From: Pleodorina starrii
Lineage: Eukaryota > Chlorophyta > Chlorophyceae > Chlamydomonadales > Volvocaceae
Direction of reading: 5' to 3'
Assembly (NCBI GenBank): GCA_030267565.1
Contig: BRXU01000009.1
Coordinates: 2,192,001-2,256,000 of the forward strand
DNA length: 64,000 bases
Shown here: in pieces, positions 42,325-55,252 of the stretch
Position numbering within the stretch: the stretch's first letter is position 1
How the letters are laid out: each line of letters begins with the position of its first letter
Notes under the pieces: model-generated
The model's database searches: none
The model's input: only the letters and a program-made list of their open reading frames with translations
Told to the model about the DNA's origin: nothing
Made by a program: the position numbers and the translations under genes

Positions 42325-45300
42325 GCGGGGGCGGCGGCGACGGCGACGTCAACGGCGTACTTGCGCCCGGCGGCCCGCGTGGCGTCGATGGATTGGCACA
42401 TGCAACAGCTGCACCGGGAGCTGGTGCTGGAGGTACGACAGTACGGGCAGTACGGCATGTCACGACGGAAAGGGTAACGGCGTGGGTGGGTGCGACGGCT
42501 GTCGGCGGTGGGGCACGTGCGCGTGCGTGTGCGTGTTATGTGTGTATGTACGTGTATGTATGTATGTGTGTGTGTGTTGTTGTTGTTCTGTAGGCTCTTG
42601 AGTCCAGACCCTCTCGCTCTGGTGTGTGTGTATGTATGTGCAGCGGCATTTCACCCGCTGGTGATCCTTGTGGGCCCCCCGCCCTCTTACCCCTCTTACC
42701 CCCCACCTTCCCCACCAGCCCTGGAAGGCCGCGGACCTGCGGGCGATGTTGGGCCGCGCAGCCGCATACGCCGAGGTCCAAATGGCGCCAGGGGGCGCCG
42801 CTGCCGCCGCCACCGGCAGCGGCGGCGGTGGCTTGGCCGGCGCCGGCATCCCGGGTTCCTGGCTGCCCCGCCACGCCAGCGCACTGGTGGGGACCGGCAT
42901 GCGCACCGGAGGCGGAGCCGGAGGCGGCGGCTGCGGCGGTGGCGAGGGCGCGGCGGCGGCGGCATGCGATGGGTCGGCGGCTCTGGGCCGGCTGGGAGCG
43001 GGAGCGGGATCCGGGGGCGGAGGCGGGGCGGGGGCGTTCTCCTGGGCGCTGTTCTGGGTGATGTGGGCGGTGTGTCCCACGATGCTGGTGGCGCTGGAGG
43101 CGATGCAGGTAAGTGGAGAGGTGGGTGGAGGGGTTGGAGGGGTTCCGGAAGAAGGTTCCGCAGCGGAGGGACGGAGTCACGGAGAGGTGGAGAGGTGGGG
43201 AGTACAGAAAGGTGGAGAGGTGGGGAGTACAAAGAAGGTGACACCGCAGCGGAGGGACACAGAGGGAGAGACGGCGTTAGCGGACGGACCCAGACCCTAG
43301 GGGGGCCGGGTCCGTGTGGAGGACGTGTTGATCGCTTGCTTTTGGTTTTGGATTTCTGGGTTTTGGGTTTTGTTGTTTTATGTGAAAAGAATGGGGCACC
43401 AGGTGCACCGGTGCGCTGCGGGCTGCGGGCTGAGGGCGCAGGGTTGGTCGTTCGCAGGGCGAAGGGCAAAGGGTGAAGCGCGAAGGGCAAAGGGTGAAGC
43501 GCGAAGGGCAAAGGGTGAAGCGCGAAGGGTGGTCGGAACCTCGTGAATCCGTTTTGCCGCTCCTGCGCGCGCAACAGCTCGCGAACCCATGCACACCCTG
43601 CGACGCCGCCTCCCATACACAGTACTCACCCCTGCGCCTGCCGTACCTTCTTGTCCCTGCCGTACAATCAGGCGGCGCCCGACAATCCTTGGATGGCGCT
43701 GTACATCTGCGCCATCGCCACCTGCCGTACGCTGGCGGAGTGGCGCGCCGCCGCTTCGCTGACGCTGGCGCCGGGCCTCAGCGCCGCGCAGCGGCTGTAC
43801 GGCATGGCTGCTGTACACCTTGCCTCTGGGCTTGCGTCGGCGCTTGTGACGGGTCTGCTGAACACCTGGTTGCCGCTGCTGGGCCACGGCGCGGCGGCGG
43901 CGGTGGTGTGGCTGCACCTGCTGCTGCTGCCGGCGGTTATGGTGGCGGTTGTGGGCGTGGCGGGCCTACCTGGAGTGGTGAGTGAGGAAGGGTCGGTGGG
44001 GGCCGCACCGGGGCGGTGCTCCGGAGGGGCGCTGTGGACTTGGGGGGGGTGGGGGGCAGTGATGTGTGTGGGGGGTGGCGGATGGGCGCGCAGGGGCTCG
44101 TGGGTTTCCGTCGGAGGGAGGGCGGAGGGCGGGGTTGTTGGTTGAGATGGGGGCAAAGCATGCGCCGAGCGCTGAGAGGGCTTGCGGGGCGAGGCGAGGG
44201 AAGACAAGGCGGACAAGGCGGAGGTTCGATAGTCCGTCACGCGGCGTGTAAGTGTTTGGCGGCGGTGGGGGGTTTTACGTGCCTCATGCCTCGTGCTGCT
44301 GCCGTTGCTGCTGCTGCTGCTGATGAGGATGAGGATGCCGTTGCTGCTGCTGCAGGCCCGGCAGCTAGCGGGAGGGAGTGGGGCCGCTGCCGCCGGTGGC
44401 GGTGGCGGCGGCGGAGCTGACGGTAGATCCCGCCGGAACGGCACGCGCGACCGGCGCTACACCGCTGCGGGCAACGGCGGCGGCACCGACCCGCTTGGCG
44501 CCAGCCCCGGCCACCGGGCCACCCGCGAAGGCGACCGCAGCGGCGGCCACGTCAGCGGCGTCGGCGCCGGCAGCGGCGGCGGCGGCGGCAGCCGCGGCGG
44601 CGCCGGCGCCTCGGCGATGGCGGCGGCGGCAGCGCAGGTGCACTGGCCGCCGGCGCTGGAGGTGCCGACGTGGCTGGACGACTGGCCCAACGCGCCTGAG
44701 GCGTTCCGGTGAGCGCCCCCCCGCACGCATGAGGCATAACCCATGGGTCCTTCCTGACCCTTCCAGGAACCTCAGCACACCACCACTACCGGTACCAAGT
44801 GTGTGACCGCACTCCATCGCTCCTGAACCCCCGCCTCGCCCCCTCCCTCCCTCACCTTCCCTCACCTTCCCTCCCCGCCCTCCCCGTCCCTTCGCTGCGG
44901 TATCTTACTTTTTACTCCCCGTCCTCCCTTCCCCTCCCCTCCCCCTCTCCGCCCCCTCGCCAGCTGCCCCATCACACAGTCCCTGATGCGCGAGCCCGCC
45001 CAGGCCTCCTCCGGTGTCACCTACGAGCGTCCCGCCATCCTGCAGTGGCTGGAGCGCCGCCGGGTGGACCCCGTGACGCACGTGCCGCTCAAGAGACATC
45101 GACTGGCGCCCAACCTCAACCTGAGGCACATGATCGAGGCGTGGGTGCAGGTGAGGGGGCGGGGGGAGGGGGGATGTTTGGGTTTGGTTTTAGTGGGGGT
45201 TGCAGGTGAGTGTGCCTGCCGGTGATTGGATACCCGAGGATGCCCGATGGAGCTGCTCACCGAGGCGCGCGCGGGGGGTGCGCTCCCGGCGCCCCCGCCT

Positions 45301-46962
45301 CACCGCACTCTTGATGTGCGGACGGGCGTGCGTGTGCTGTCTTTGAACCCCTGTACGGCACCATGATACGATAAGGTACGGCACTTGTCCTGCATGGTGT
45401 ACATTGTACGGCAGGACCGAGTGGAGGCGCGGCGACGCCTGGCGCAGCGGCTGCGGGAGGAGGTCAATGCAGAGGTGGCGGCGCTGGCGGCCGAGGCGGC
45501 GGCGGCGGCGGCCGCCGCCGCCGCCGCCGCCGCCGGCGACGACGCCGGACCTCGTGCGGCGGCCGCGACGGCGGTCGAGTCGAAGTCCCCTCGTGTGCTG
45601 CCACCGGAAGCTGCCGTCGGCGCGGCGGCGGGTCGCGTCAGCGCCGCTGCGAGGCGGCTGCTGAGCAGCAGCAGCGAAGCCGGCGGCGGCGACGACGACG
45701 ACGCGGCCGAAGCCGCGCCCGCCGCGGCGACGGCGGCAGGGACGGCGGAGGCGGCAGCGGAGGTGGTGCCGACGTCTGTCGCGTCCGCGTCTGCACAGCC
45801 CGCCGCCTCAGGCGCTGGCCGTGTGGGCGGCTGCGGTGCCGGTGGCGGCGGCAGCGACCGCCTCGGCGGCGTCGGGCCGCCGTGCTCTGGTTCGGAAGGT
45901 CCCGGGACGAGCAGCGGGGCGGTGATGCAGATGGAGGATGTTGAGGCGCTGGCGCGTGCGCGTGCCGGCTGCCGCCGCTGCTGCGGCAGGCCGCCGCCGC
46001 ACGGCGCCGCGGGCCTCGGCGGCGGCGGCGGCGGCGACAGCGGACTGGGGGCAGACGACGGCGGCGCCAGCAGTGGCGGCAGCGCGGAGAGTCCTTTCAC
46101 CACCTTGGCTGCAGCCGTGCGGGAGAGCAGCGGTCAGGAGGCCGACGCGGCGCCGGCGAGCGGCCCGCCTGGCCCGGATACCGGCAGCGGCGGCGGCGGC
46201 GGCGGCGGCGGCTGGGATGCCGTGTGCGACGATGCGGCGTTCGGCGCCAGCGGTCGCGATCCCAGCGGCGCTGTGGCCGCCGCCAGTGGGCTTCGCCGCC
46301 GCTGGCGCGCCCGCCTGGGCTCCACCGGCGGCGGCGCCGCCGGCCCGCCGCCGCCCCTCGCCGAAGAGCTCAGCTGGGGCATGGTGTGGGAGGGTGCGGA
46401 TCCGGACAGCCCGGGCGTGTTGGCGGTGGATGGCAGCATCGCCAGCACTGGCGGCGCCGCCGGGTCGGTCGCCACCAGCCGTGAGCGGCCCTCCAGTCAG
46501 GACCCTTGCACCCACCATCACCATCACCACCATCACGGGCATCACCATCACTGCCACCAACCGCCTCAACAGCAGCCCCAGCAGCTGCTGTCGCCGCTGC
46601 GCCTACCTCAACGCCAGCCCCAGCCCCAGCCCCAGCCGGGCGTTTTGAGGTGCGTGGAGAGCCAACGGGGCCGCAGGTCCGATGGCGGGGCGGCGCCGCC
46701 AGCACCCAGCGGCTTCGACGGCGCGGCAGCGCCGGTCCCAGCGGTGGCTGTAACGAGCCCTGCAACGGCGACGGCGATGGGCCCGGCGGCGGCGGAGACG
46801 GGGCCGGCGGTGGCGGCGGCGAGGGGGCCGGCAACGACGGCGGCGGGCCCAATAGCGACGGTGACGGGCGAGGCAGGGGCTGCGGCGACGAGGCCGGCAG
46901 TGGTGGCAATGAGCCCGGCGGCGGCGGCAGTGGCGACGGCGGCGACGTCTACGGGGGTGTGA
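41410..46962 (+). CDS. Multi-spanning membrane protein with C-terminal U-box (putative E3 ubiquitin ligase)
   Basis: Firm exons joining in phase are 42166-42432, 42719-43108, 43672-43977, 44356-44708, 44964-45150 and 45415-46962. Upstream, an exon ending 42085 (ELLSQVLNTVLRVRERDSRQ) fits; a first exon from ATG 41410 with a hydrophobic segment (LLTIHATLNLFVTLFMLRAA) is likely, but its donor is unresolved. Hydrophobic helices include FSWALFWVMWAVCPTMLVAL, NPWMALYICAIAT, YGMAAVHLASGLASALVTGL and AAAVVWLHLLLLPAVMVAVV. The U-box reads EAFRCPITQSLMREP, then SGVTYERPAILQWLERR, DPVTHVPL, LAPNLNLRHMIEAWVQ, matching the E2-binding fold. A long Ala/Gly/Ser-rich tail with a His run follows. U-box proteins transfer ubiquitin with an E2; here the ligase would be membrane-tethered, an inference from sequence. 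Confidence 0.78.
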
Positions 46963-48521
46963 CATCAGGTGGGGTGTACCGTCGGCAGCGGCGGCGCCGG
47001 CGGCGCGCTTGCGTGAGGCCGGGACCGGCTGCGGCTGTGGGCTGTGGAGTGTCGACGCTCAGGCCGCCAGGCTTGGCTTTCCGCTGCAGAGAGGCACATC
47101 CCTTTCTGTAGTGGCCGATTGGTAATGGTGACGGTGACGGTAACGGTGTGCTGTGGGGTATAACGCGGTCACCGGGAGACTTGGCCACCAGGCTCCCAGC
47201 ATGTTGGCATTTTGGCATGTCGCTTGTGGGATTTTAGGGTTCAGCTGTTATATTTTTTTACCCATGATGCTGCTTGGGACGTTAGCTGCGTTATTGCTAC
47301 ACGGTATGTTGGAATATTTTTTGGGGGATGTTTGGGCTCGATCAAACAGTGGCAGATAAGAGCATGGTGAAGCTCGTTTCCCTTGGGACGCACGATGGGA
47401 TGTTTAGAGTGCGAGTGTGTGCGTGTGTGTGTGTGTTTGTTGGCCGCGCTCAGTGTGGATGTCGTACACTTGGTCGTACTGTTGGTGTTGCTCGCGCTCG
47501 AGTGTTCAATGGTCCATGGCCGATGCATATGGGTCATACATGATCCCATGTTCCCTTCATAACGCTGTAAACAAGGGGGGACGGAGTGGTCGCTGATGAC
47601 GGGTAACGACGCATTGGTGTGGCCGTGGCTTGGTCTTCATCGGGGGACAGGGTTTGCGGGACACGGCTCGTAAGTCTGCTCGACAACCTGACGAGGATCG
47701 CACGGGGGACTGTTGTTGTTATTGGGGTTATTAGGGTTGGAGTCCAGGGCTTTGGAAGGGTTTCGGAGCCAGTGGGCCATCTGGCCGTGCACTGCAGCGG
47801 AGACGACCAGAGCAGGAGGAAAGCGAACCCAGACCAGACAGCACGGGTCGCCCAGACGCAAGAACCAGCGCGAACCTGGGGGGAAAGGCCCAGAAACCCC
47901 CGGCCACGGGGGACTTTGCCATGAGGCTCCTTAATTGGCAAGGGGCTCCGGGCCCCCAACAAAGAGGACCGCGTCAACAACCACCACAACGACAGACCGA
48001 CAGCAGCTCACGGGCTGCAATTGGATGTGTCCCGACTGAGGATAGGTGGTTAGGGCCAGGGGCAACAGAGGGCGACCCTGAAGGGAGGTTTCCTTGAATT
48101 TAGCACGCAGCAGCACACCTAGCAGCTAGCACGGATAGCGTCGTACGGGTCTATGACTCTATGTCTCACCAAGTCACCGTTGGTACAAACCGATTATATA
48201 ACCTACAAAGCCGCCCAGCTGTGCGACGGGCAGGCTCACAGGGCAAGCTTAGAGCCATGCATATTTGGCCATACTGACGTATCGATGAAATTGTTAGGCG
48301 TTGGGAGCGCTATCAGCTTGAGTTCGAAGTAACGTACAAGTTGCCGGCCGGACACTTGGCCTGTGTGCACTTCTCGCTCCTCATGATTTTCAAGCGCCTG
48401 AGTTGGCCTGTATTCAATCACTTATAATCCTTCCTATATCTCCGACGACACTGCCTGTCCTTATGACAAAAAAGAATCAAAGGGCGCGAGGACCGAAAGG
48501 TGCTAAAATTATATAGCAGGC
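46963..48521. other. 3' UTR and intergenic region after U-box gene
   Basis: A TGTAA signal at 47566-47570 is the likely transcript end of the U-box gene, giving a 600-bp 3' UTR. From about 48100 to 48521 the sequence is A/T-richer and precedes the coiled-coil gene start with an ATTATATAGCAGG stretch about 15 bp upstream, so it is the likely promoter. No gene was found between. Confidence 0.6.
47566..47570 (+). terminator. TGTAA poly(A) signal of the U-box gene
   Basis: First TGTAA downstream of the stop at 46960-46962, at a distance typical of volvocalean 3' UTRs. Confidence 0.55.
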
Positions 48522-51500
48522 ATGGCAGGTGCACCACCAGAGCTCTTTATTGAACCCTCGGGCGTACCGACTGACTACTCTAGCATGTTGCCCGTCGAGT
48601 CACGGGCTAGCAGTCAATCGCCCTTAAGGCCTGGCTCAACACTAGTACCTTACGCTCCTAACGGCACTTCTGGCATCAAGTCTCTGGGCAAGCTGGGCAA
48701 AAGCCAGCACCTCGCCCAAATCCGCAGCCTGGGGCTCCTCCACGACCTTCAAGACTACATTACCTCCGTGGAGCACTTGGCAGCGGAGCAAAAACGGGAG
48801 CTGGAAAAGGTCAAAGAGGAGAAGCGCGACATGGAACGGGTGCGTGAGCCCAGCCAGCGCCCAGCTTCCGCTTCCGGTGGCGTTCCGCGGCTGCAGCTCA
48901 TCCGCCCCGCCCGCATCCGCTGGACACCGCCCGACCCAAACACGCCCCCCTTCCCCGCCTCCAACCCCCCCATCCCCACCCCGAGCATTCGGCCCTCGCT
49001 CTCCCTCAGACCCTAACCCCGGCGCGCCAGCCGCGCACTCCGCGTGGTAGCCACCCGTCACGCGCCAGCCTGGCCCTCTTTGTCCCACGCGCGCCAACCC
49101 CCCCGTGATTACGTTTCCCCGCCGCCATCACTCCCCTTTCCACAACCCCCGTCGCATCTGATGCATCCACCACTCCCTCGTCCCTCCATCCCTCCCACCC
49201 TCCTTCCCTCCCTCCCTCCTCGCTCCCTCCATCCCACCCTCCCCGCTCCCTCCCTCCCTCCCTCCCTCCCACCCTCCTCGCTCCCTCCCTCCCTCCCACC
49301 CTCCCTCCCTCCCTCCCTCCTCGCTCCCTCCCTCCCTCCCACCCTCCTCGCTCCCTCCCTCCCTCCCGCCCTCCCTCCCTCCCTCCCCTCCCTCCGCAGT
49401 TCCTGGCGCGTGCGGACTTGGCTGCCCAGGATCGGCCCCCCGTCCCCACCCTGGACTTCAGTGTGACGGAGGTATCCGACCTGCCGCCCCGACTTCGGGC
49501 TCTGGTGGAGGACAATAGGGTGGGTGGGGGGGTGGGTGGGTGGATGGGTGGGTGGCCTGCGGCAGTGTGAATTCCCCGATGGGTTGGGTTCGGGGTCGGA
49601 TCCGGGATTGGGGGAGGGCACATCTGCTCTGGGGGTTTCTGTGGGTCGGGGGTCCCGGTGTATTGGGTCGCAGGGCCAGGCAGGCTGTGAGCCGGGAGAG
49701 AGGCGTGCTGGCTGCGTGTACCGGGCTAGCGGCTGCAGGCTGCGGGGCTGGAGGGGGGTGTAGGGGCTTTCAGGGCTGCGGAGAGGGGGCTGCGGAAAGC
49801 GGGGTCTTGGTTGGTCTCGCTGTGGGGATCTGGCAAAGCCCTCGAGGGGGAGGGGGGCGGGGGCGGGGAGGCCGCCCCGGGGGTGGTGGCACACGCCGAG
49901 CGCCGAGCGGCTGCGGCTCCGAGCGCTGTTTTGGCGCCGCAAGTCCTCCTCCCCTCCCCATACGTGGATCCACCCCCCCCGGGTGGCCTGGGTGGGTATG
50001 ACGTACGGGTCAGCAGGCGTTCGGGGCCGTTCGGCTGCCTCACGATCACCCCCACGAGCACCTTTGGGAGGCCCAACTCCCCTCCCTCCCTCCCTCCTTC
50101 TGCCCCTCTCCTCCCCTCTCCTCCCCTCCCCTCCGCAGGGTTTGCGGGAGCTTGTGAAGCGGTACCGGGCCCGCACAGGTCACCTGGAGCACCAGGTGGC
50201 TCAGATGCAGGCGCAGGTGCTGGCACTGGCGGATGCAAACGAGCGACTGAAGCAGTCGCTGGCGGTGAGTCGGTGGGGGGGTGGGCGGGTGGGTGCGGCC
50301 GGCGGTGGTTCGTTGGCCGGCTGGCTGGCTGGGTATGGATGGGTGGCAACAAAGACGTTTAGGCGCAGTAAGACAAAGGATGGCTGAGTCGGTGGGTGGC
50401 CCCGGGGTGTGTGTGTCAGGGCGCGTTTGCCGGGCGTGGGATTGCGCAGCCCGTGCACGAAACACCGTGCCCCCACCCGGGCCCCCCTCCCCCCTGCCCC
50501 GCCCCGCCGCAGGAGTGCTCCCGAACGCCGGCTGAGGTGGAGCGGGAGGAGACGCTGCGGCGGCAAGTGGAGGTCAAGAACCGCCAAGTGGAGGTGGGTG
50601 GGAGGGAGGGAGGGAGGGAGGGAGGGAGGCGTTATTTATTATGCATCGGGGGGGCCTGGCTGGTTGTCTGTCTGGCGGGGGGGCTTGGGGGCTGGGCCCA
50701 GGGCGGGGTGCGCCGGCAGGTCAGCGATGGCTTCTCTCTTCCTTCCTGTCAACCGGCTCAGACCTGCCATACTCTTAACGACTGCCCCTCTCCCCTCTCC
50801 CCCCATTTCCTCGCCCCCCTTTTTTGCCGGTGACCCCATGTCAGAACCTTGAGCATGGTATGGGGGTGCTGCGCAGCAAAGTGGAGACCGACTCGAAGCT
50901 GTACCGACAGAACCTGGCCGCGGCTGCGCGGGAGAAGGACGCCCTCAAGCGGCAGCTGGTGGCGGCGAATCGGTTGGTGGAGGAGCGGGACAAGGAGGTG
51001 AGGGTGGGGGTTTGGGGGGGCGGGGCGGGAGGGGAGAGGAGGAGGGAGAGCGTTGAGGGGAGAGGGGTTGCCCTTGTGTGTGCGTGTGTGTGCGCGTGTG
51101 TGGGCCATCCGCCCCGCCTCGCCCTTCCCTTGTCTTTCCCTCTCCCCCCTTACCTTCCATAACCTCCCCTCCCTGCCCTTCAAAACACATGTCATACACA
51201 TACACAGCTGCGTGGCGCTAATTTAGAGCTCCGTCGCGCCCGCCGCGGCGCACCACCCACCCGCGGCGGGCCGCCCTACCACCCGCCCACCGCCGCCGTC
51301 GCCGCCGCCGGCACGGAGGACGACGCCGGCGAGGCGGCGGCGGCCGCCGCCGCCGCCGCGGCGGCGGCCCCGGCGGCGGCTACCGCCGCCGCCGCCGCCG
51401 AGCCCGAGGAGCGGATCCGGATCATGCTGATCATTGTACGGGATGAGATCCGCGTTGAGGTGCCGGTTCCGGTTCCTGTCCCTATGATAGTGGACACTCC

Positions 51501-52689
51501 GGGAACGCCGCTGGAGGGGAGTCCACGGGGTATGAGTGAGGTGGGGGACGGCCGGCAGCAGCAGCAGCAGCAGGAGGGGCAGGGGGAGGAGCAGCAGCGG
51601 CAGGAGGAGGAGCCGACGGTAAGCCGGGGGACGGGAAGGGGGGGCGCCGGGGAGGGGACGGGCAGGGAAAGGAAAGGGAACGGTCAGGGCAAGAGAAGGC
51701 AGGCACGCCGCTCTGCTTTGCAGCTGTCGTACCGTTGACCGGTCAACCGTGGTCGCGTGATGCTGCCGCCGTCGCTGCAGTACCACGGCATTACTTACAC
51801 ATGTGATCACGTCTTCACGGCAATCGCGCGCGCCCCTTTACTTCGCTTCCTCTGAACACCATAGAAGCAAACGGATGCGGAGTCGGAGCCCCTGGACGTG
51901 CAGCCTACGTCCGAGCCCGCTCCGGAACCCGCCGCCGCTCCGGAACCAGCTGACAATTCGTCGCCCGCTCCGGAACCGGCTCCGGAGCCGGCTCCGGAGC
52001 CGGCTCCGGCGGCTCCGGAACCGGAGGAAATGGCGGCGGCGGCTCCGGAACCGCTGGGGGAGGAGATCTCGGAGATGATGGATACGGGTACGGCAGCCCG
52101 TACGACGACGGACGGCGGGTACGAGCCGAGCGTCGTGGGGTTGTTGGAGGATGGCGCGTTGGCTTCGGAGGCATCGGGTCCAGGGCTGGGCGGTGTGGAG
52201 GGGTTGGCACCGGTTGAGGAGGGCGACGGCGGCGGCTCAGCGGACATGTGGGGTGGAGAGGCGGCGGACGCCGCCGCCGCAGCGGCGGCGGCGGGGCCGG
52301 CGTCCGAGGCCGCTGACGCGGCGGCGGAGCCGCTGTCGCCGCCGGACGGCGCCGGCGTCAACGGCCCGTTACACTCTCACGCGTCGGCGCCGCTGCCGAT
52401 TCCGTACTCGCGTACGGCAGCCCGAGCGCTGGCAGCGAAGGTTGGCGGCGTCAGCACCAAGCTCGCAACGCAGCCTTCGCAGTCGCATGGAATCGCGGCG
52501 GCGGCGGCGCCGACGGCGGCGGGTAACGGCGGGTCGGCGGCGGCGGCGGCGACGTCAGGGGGACCCAGCCGCAAGCAAAGCATGGGCGGTGGCGGTGGCG
52601 GCAATGGCGGCGGCGGTGGCACCGCCGCCGCCCACGTTCGTGGCGGGCCGAGCTTGAAGGCCGTGGGCGCGGCGTCGAGGAAAACGTAG
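48522..52689 (+). CDS. Coiled-coil protein with acidic Ala/Pro/Glu-rich C-terminus
   Basis: Seven exons keep phase: 48522-48839, 49400-49519, 50139-50264, 50513-50593, 50845-50997, 51208-51618 and 51865-52689, for 677 residues. Coiled-coil segments are EHLAAEQKRELEKVKEEKRD (exon 1), HLEHQVAQMQAQVLALADAN (exon 3), VEREETLRRQVEVKNRQVE (exon 4) and AAAAREKDALKRQLVAANRL (exon 5). Exon 6 holds an Ala run and VEVPVPVPVP. Exon 7 has PEPAPEPAPEP repeats and a Gly/Ala-rich basic end. I do not recognise the family. The layout of a long helical rod and a disordered tail suits a cytoskeletal or scaffold protein. The start ATG at 48522 follows an A/T-rich stretch. Confidence 0.85.
49190..49399. repeat. 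CCCTCC polypyrimidine array in intron 1 of the coiled-coil gene
   Basis: Over about 200 bp the plus strand is almost only CCCTCC/CCTCG units with a higher-order CTCGCTCCCTCC period. It ends directly at the CCGCAG acceptor for the exon at 49400, so the whole array serves as an extreme pyrimidine tract. The opposite strand is G-rich. Confidence 0.9.
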
Positions 52690-55252
52690 CCTACATCGTA
52701 ACGGCTGCACTGTAACGGCTACATCGTACTGACTGCACTGTAACGGCTGCACTGTAACGGCTGCGTCGTAACGCCGACCCGGCAGGAGGTGCCCGAGCCT
52801 TGGGACGGGTGGTTGGGGTCTGTTGGGGTGAGGTGCGGTGCAGCTCGGCGCAGGATGGCATGGTACGGTATGAGATGGGATGTACCGGCGGCGGTACGGG
52901 GTGGTATGGCATGGGATGGGATTGGATGTACCGGCGGTGGGTGCTGCCCCCCGGGTGCGTTAATAAAGAAGATACAGGGGGAGGATGGGGGTTGTGTGGG
53001 CTGGGGGGCTGTTGTCAGAACCAGCGGCCCTTGTCGGTCTTGCGTGGACCCGGTCCACGCAAACGATGGTGTCGAGCTGGCGTGTACGGCGACGACCGTT
53101 GACCGTTGGTGGTGCGGGCGGAAGAGCGGGAGCGGGTGACCTCGGCGATGACTGTTTTTTGGGTTTGGGCTACACGGGTGGGTAAATTTCTACGGAGTAC
53201 GGCGTGCGGAAAGCGATGTGTACGGCATACGACGCACTGCAGGTGTGTGTCCGCTCGGATTGGATTGACGGGGGAGTTGCAGTGTACGGCGCACATTGTA
53301 CGTCCTTGTCTGACGTGCAGGACGAGCGATGTAAACATGGGATGGGACGGGATGGCGGCGTTTCCCCCCACCCCCACCCCCCTTCCCACCCCACCCCCGC
53401 GCGCGATATATATTTGCGGTTTCGTTGCTTTTGGTTGTGCGTGGCGCGCGGTACGACAATTTAGTTCCATACGACATAAATGGAGCGGTACGACAGTTTG
53501 GATCGACACGGTGCGCACGCGACTGGGCGGCGCTCCATGTGTCTTACAGGATTCATTCACTCACTCGCTCGTCAGCAGCCCTGTTTGTTACCGTAGTTTG
53601 CCAGCCGGTCGCCTCACCATGTTGCTGCTGCTGCTGCTGCTGCTGTGGTGGCGGTGGCGGCAGCGGCTGCGGAGGGGAAAGAGCGAAGGGCACTGGGGCG
53701 CGCTCGCTCTCGTGGCGGGCTAGCTCGCTGTCGTGCCGTTGGTCCTGCGCAGCACGCAGCACACAGCAGGCGCGTCGGGGCCGCAAGTACTGTGCCGTAT
53801 TTTGCTTTGGCGCGGCCGCAGCGGTGCGGGGGGGCGGGCTTGCGGGCAAGGCGGGTGTGTGGTCGCTGGTCGGGTGGTTGCCTGGCAGTTCGAGGGCCTT
53901 CATGCCGCAAGGCAGTGGTGGTGGCGGTGGCGGTGAATTGGCGACAGCGGGGAAAGCGAGAGCAGGCGACTACCGGTATGAGGGGCAGTGGCAGGGTGAA
54001 GGCGGAGGCCTTCGTGCCTGTGGCTGTGGCTGTGACTGTGGCATTTGTTCTTAGGGTACATGGTCTGCAGTGCCCGGCTGTACCTTGGCCTGTAACAGAT
54101 ATGTTTCCCCCACACAAGGGGGACTTCCGCGTTCCGCCCAGGGCCGCGCGCGCATGTAGGCCCACTGGTTCCGGAAGCCCTTAGAAGCCCATGGCTGCTG
54201 GTATCATAACCCTTTATGGACAGCGACTCTCTCAGCCGCCGGCCCCCCCCCCTGGGATCAATACCGACGCCAGGGAGGGGACGGGAGGGGCGGCTTTGCC
54301 AGTATCGCGCGCGCGCCGCGCGCGTGTGCCCGTTATCATCTTATCAAACTGGTGAGAACAAGACCGCTGGGATGATACAGTCTGATACAGTCAGACCGGC
54401 GATGGGGTTGGTGTCGGTGACTTGACCCGGCAGGATGCCCCAGCAGCGGGGTCCATGGCCATGGATCGTGGGGCTGGTCAGGGGGGGGCCGGGGTTTGCT
54501 GCCGATTCGGGCGGCCGCGGCGGCGGCGGCGGGTGCAACCCCGGGCGCGGGCAGCAGCGGGCCCCCCTGGTGCGGCCAGGGCCGAATACGCGAGATAAGC
54601 AGCCGCGAGCGTCCCCTTCCGCTGGCGGCATTCGGTGCGGGAAGGCGCCTTCCCTCGCCCCGTTGCCGCCGCATGAGTTTTAAAGCTCGGGACGGGGCGG
54701 GCGCCCTACCCGCCTCGGCGCGCGCGTACTGCCGTACCTGGGTCGCGGCCCCCACGTCATTGTCGTTGCTCGGGGAGCAAGTTCTCTCGGTTCATGAGGC
54801 GGTGGTTGAAGGCGAAGGCTTTTTTAGCATGACGTTTTCGGTAACAGGAATGGTAATGGAAGAGTCTCTGGTCAGAGCAACAACCAACGTACGGTGCTCG
54901 GCCGTACAAGGCGGGCGCGCCCAACAGTTAGATGGGCAAATATCTACCGTAATTACATCACTCGTGACCGTGAGATCTGTTGCTGAGGATCTTACGGCAC
55001 CGACGTTCACAATTGCCCTTCCGGACCCTGAGCATAGTCACAGAGCGCAAAGCTCATTGTGTTGGGGATGTAAATTTGGCGAATTTCGAGTAATATCACA
55101 AGTAATTATATAGCGAACAACTTAAATCAAATCGGCATGCAACGAAGTAAGAAGTCTCGTTCTAAACGGACGGCTACTGCCCACCCTAATAACACCGCTC
55201 TGGCTCACGACCGAAAACCTTTGGCAAGAGAGCCAACTCTTGCATTCGTAGC
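52690..55252. other. 3' region of coiled-coil gene and upstream region of Fringe-like gene
   Basis: The first 100 bp hold a TGTAA-rich short repeat array. From 52800 to about 54700 the DNA is GC-rich with open frames in all phases but no recognisable domain. From 54780 to 55252 it becomes lower in GC and probably contains the promoter of the gene starting at 55253. An open frame through 54496-55113 has no family match that I can see. Confidence 0.55.
52711..52757 (+). terminator. Triple TGTAA poly(A) signal array
   Basis: TGTAA occurs at 52711-52715, 52739-52743 and 52753-52757, each inside CACTGTAACGGCT repeats, starting 22 bp after the stop codon of the coiled-coil gene. The surrounding ATCGTAACGGCTG variants extend the array. 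Confidence 0.6.

Noticed and set aside
53425..54184. Open frames between the coiled-coil and Fringe-like genes
   Set aside because: Frames overlap in all phases, contain only Cys/Gly/Arg-rich low complexity, and have no conserved motif.
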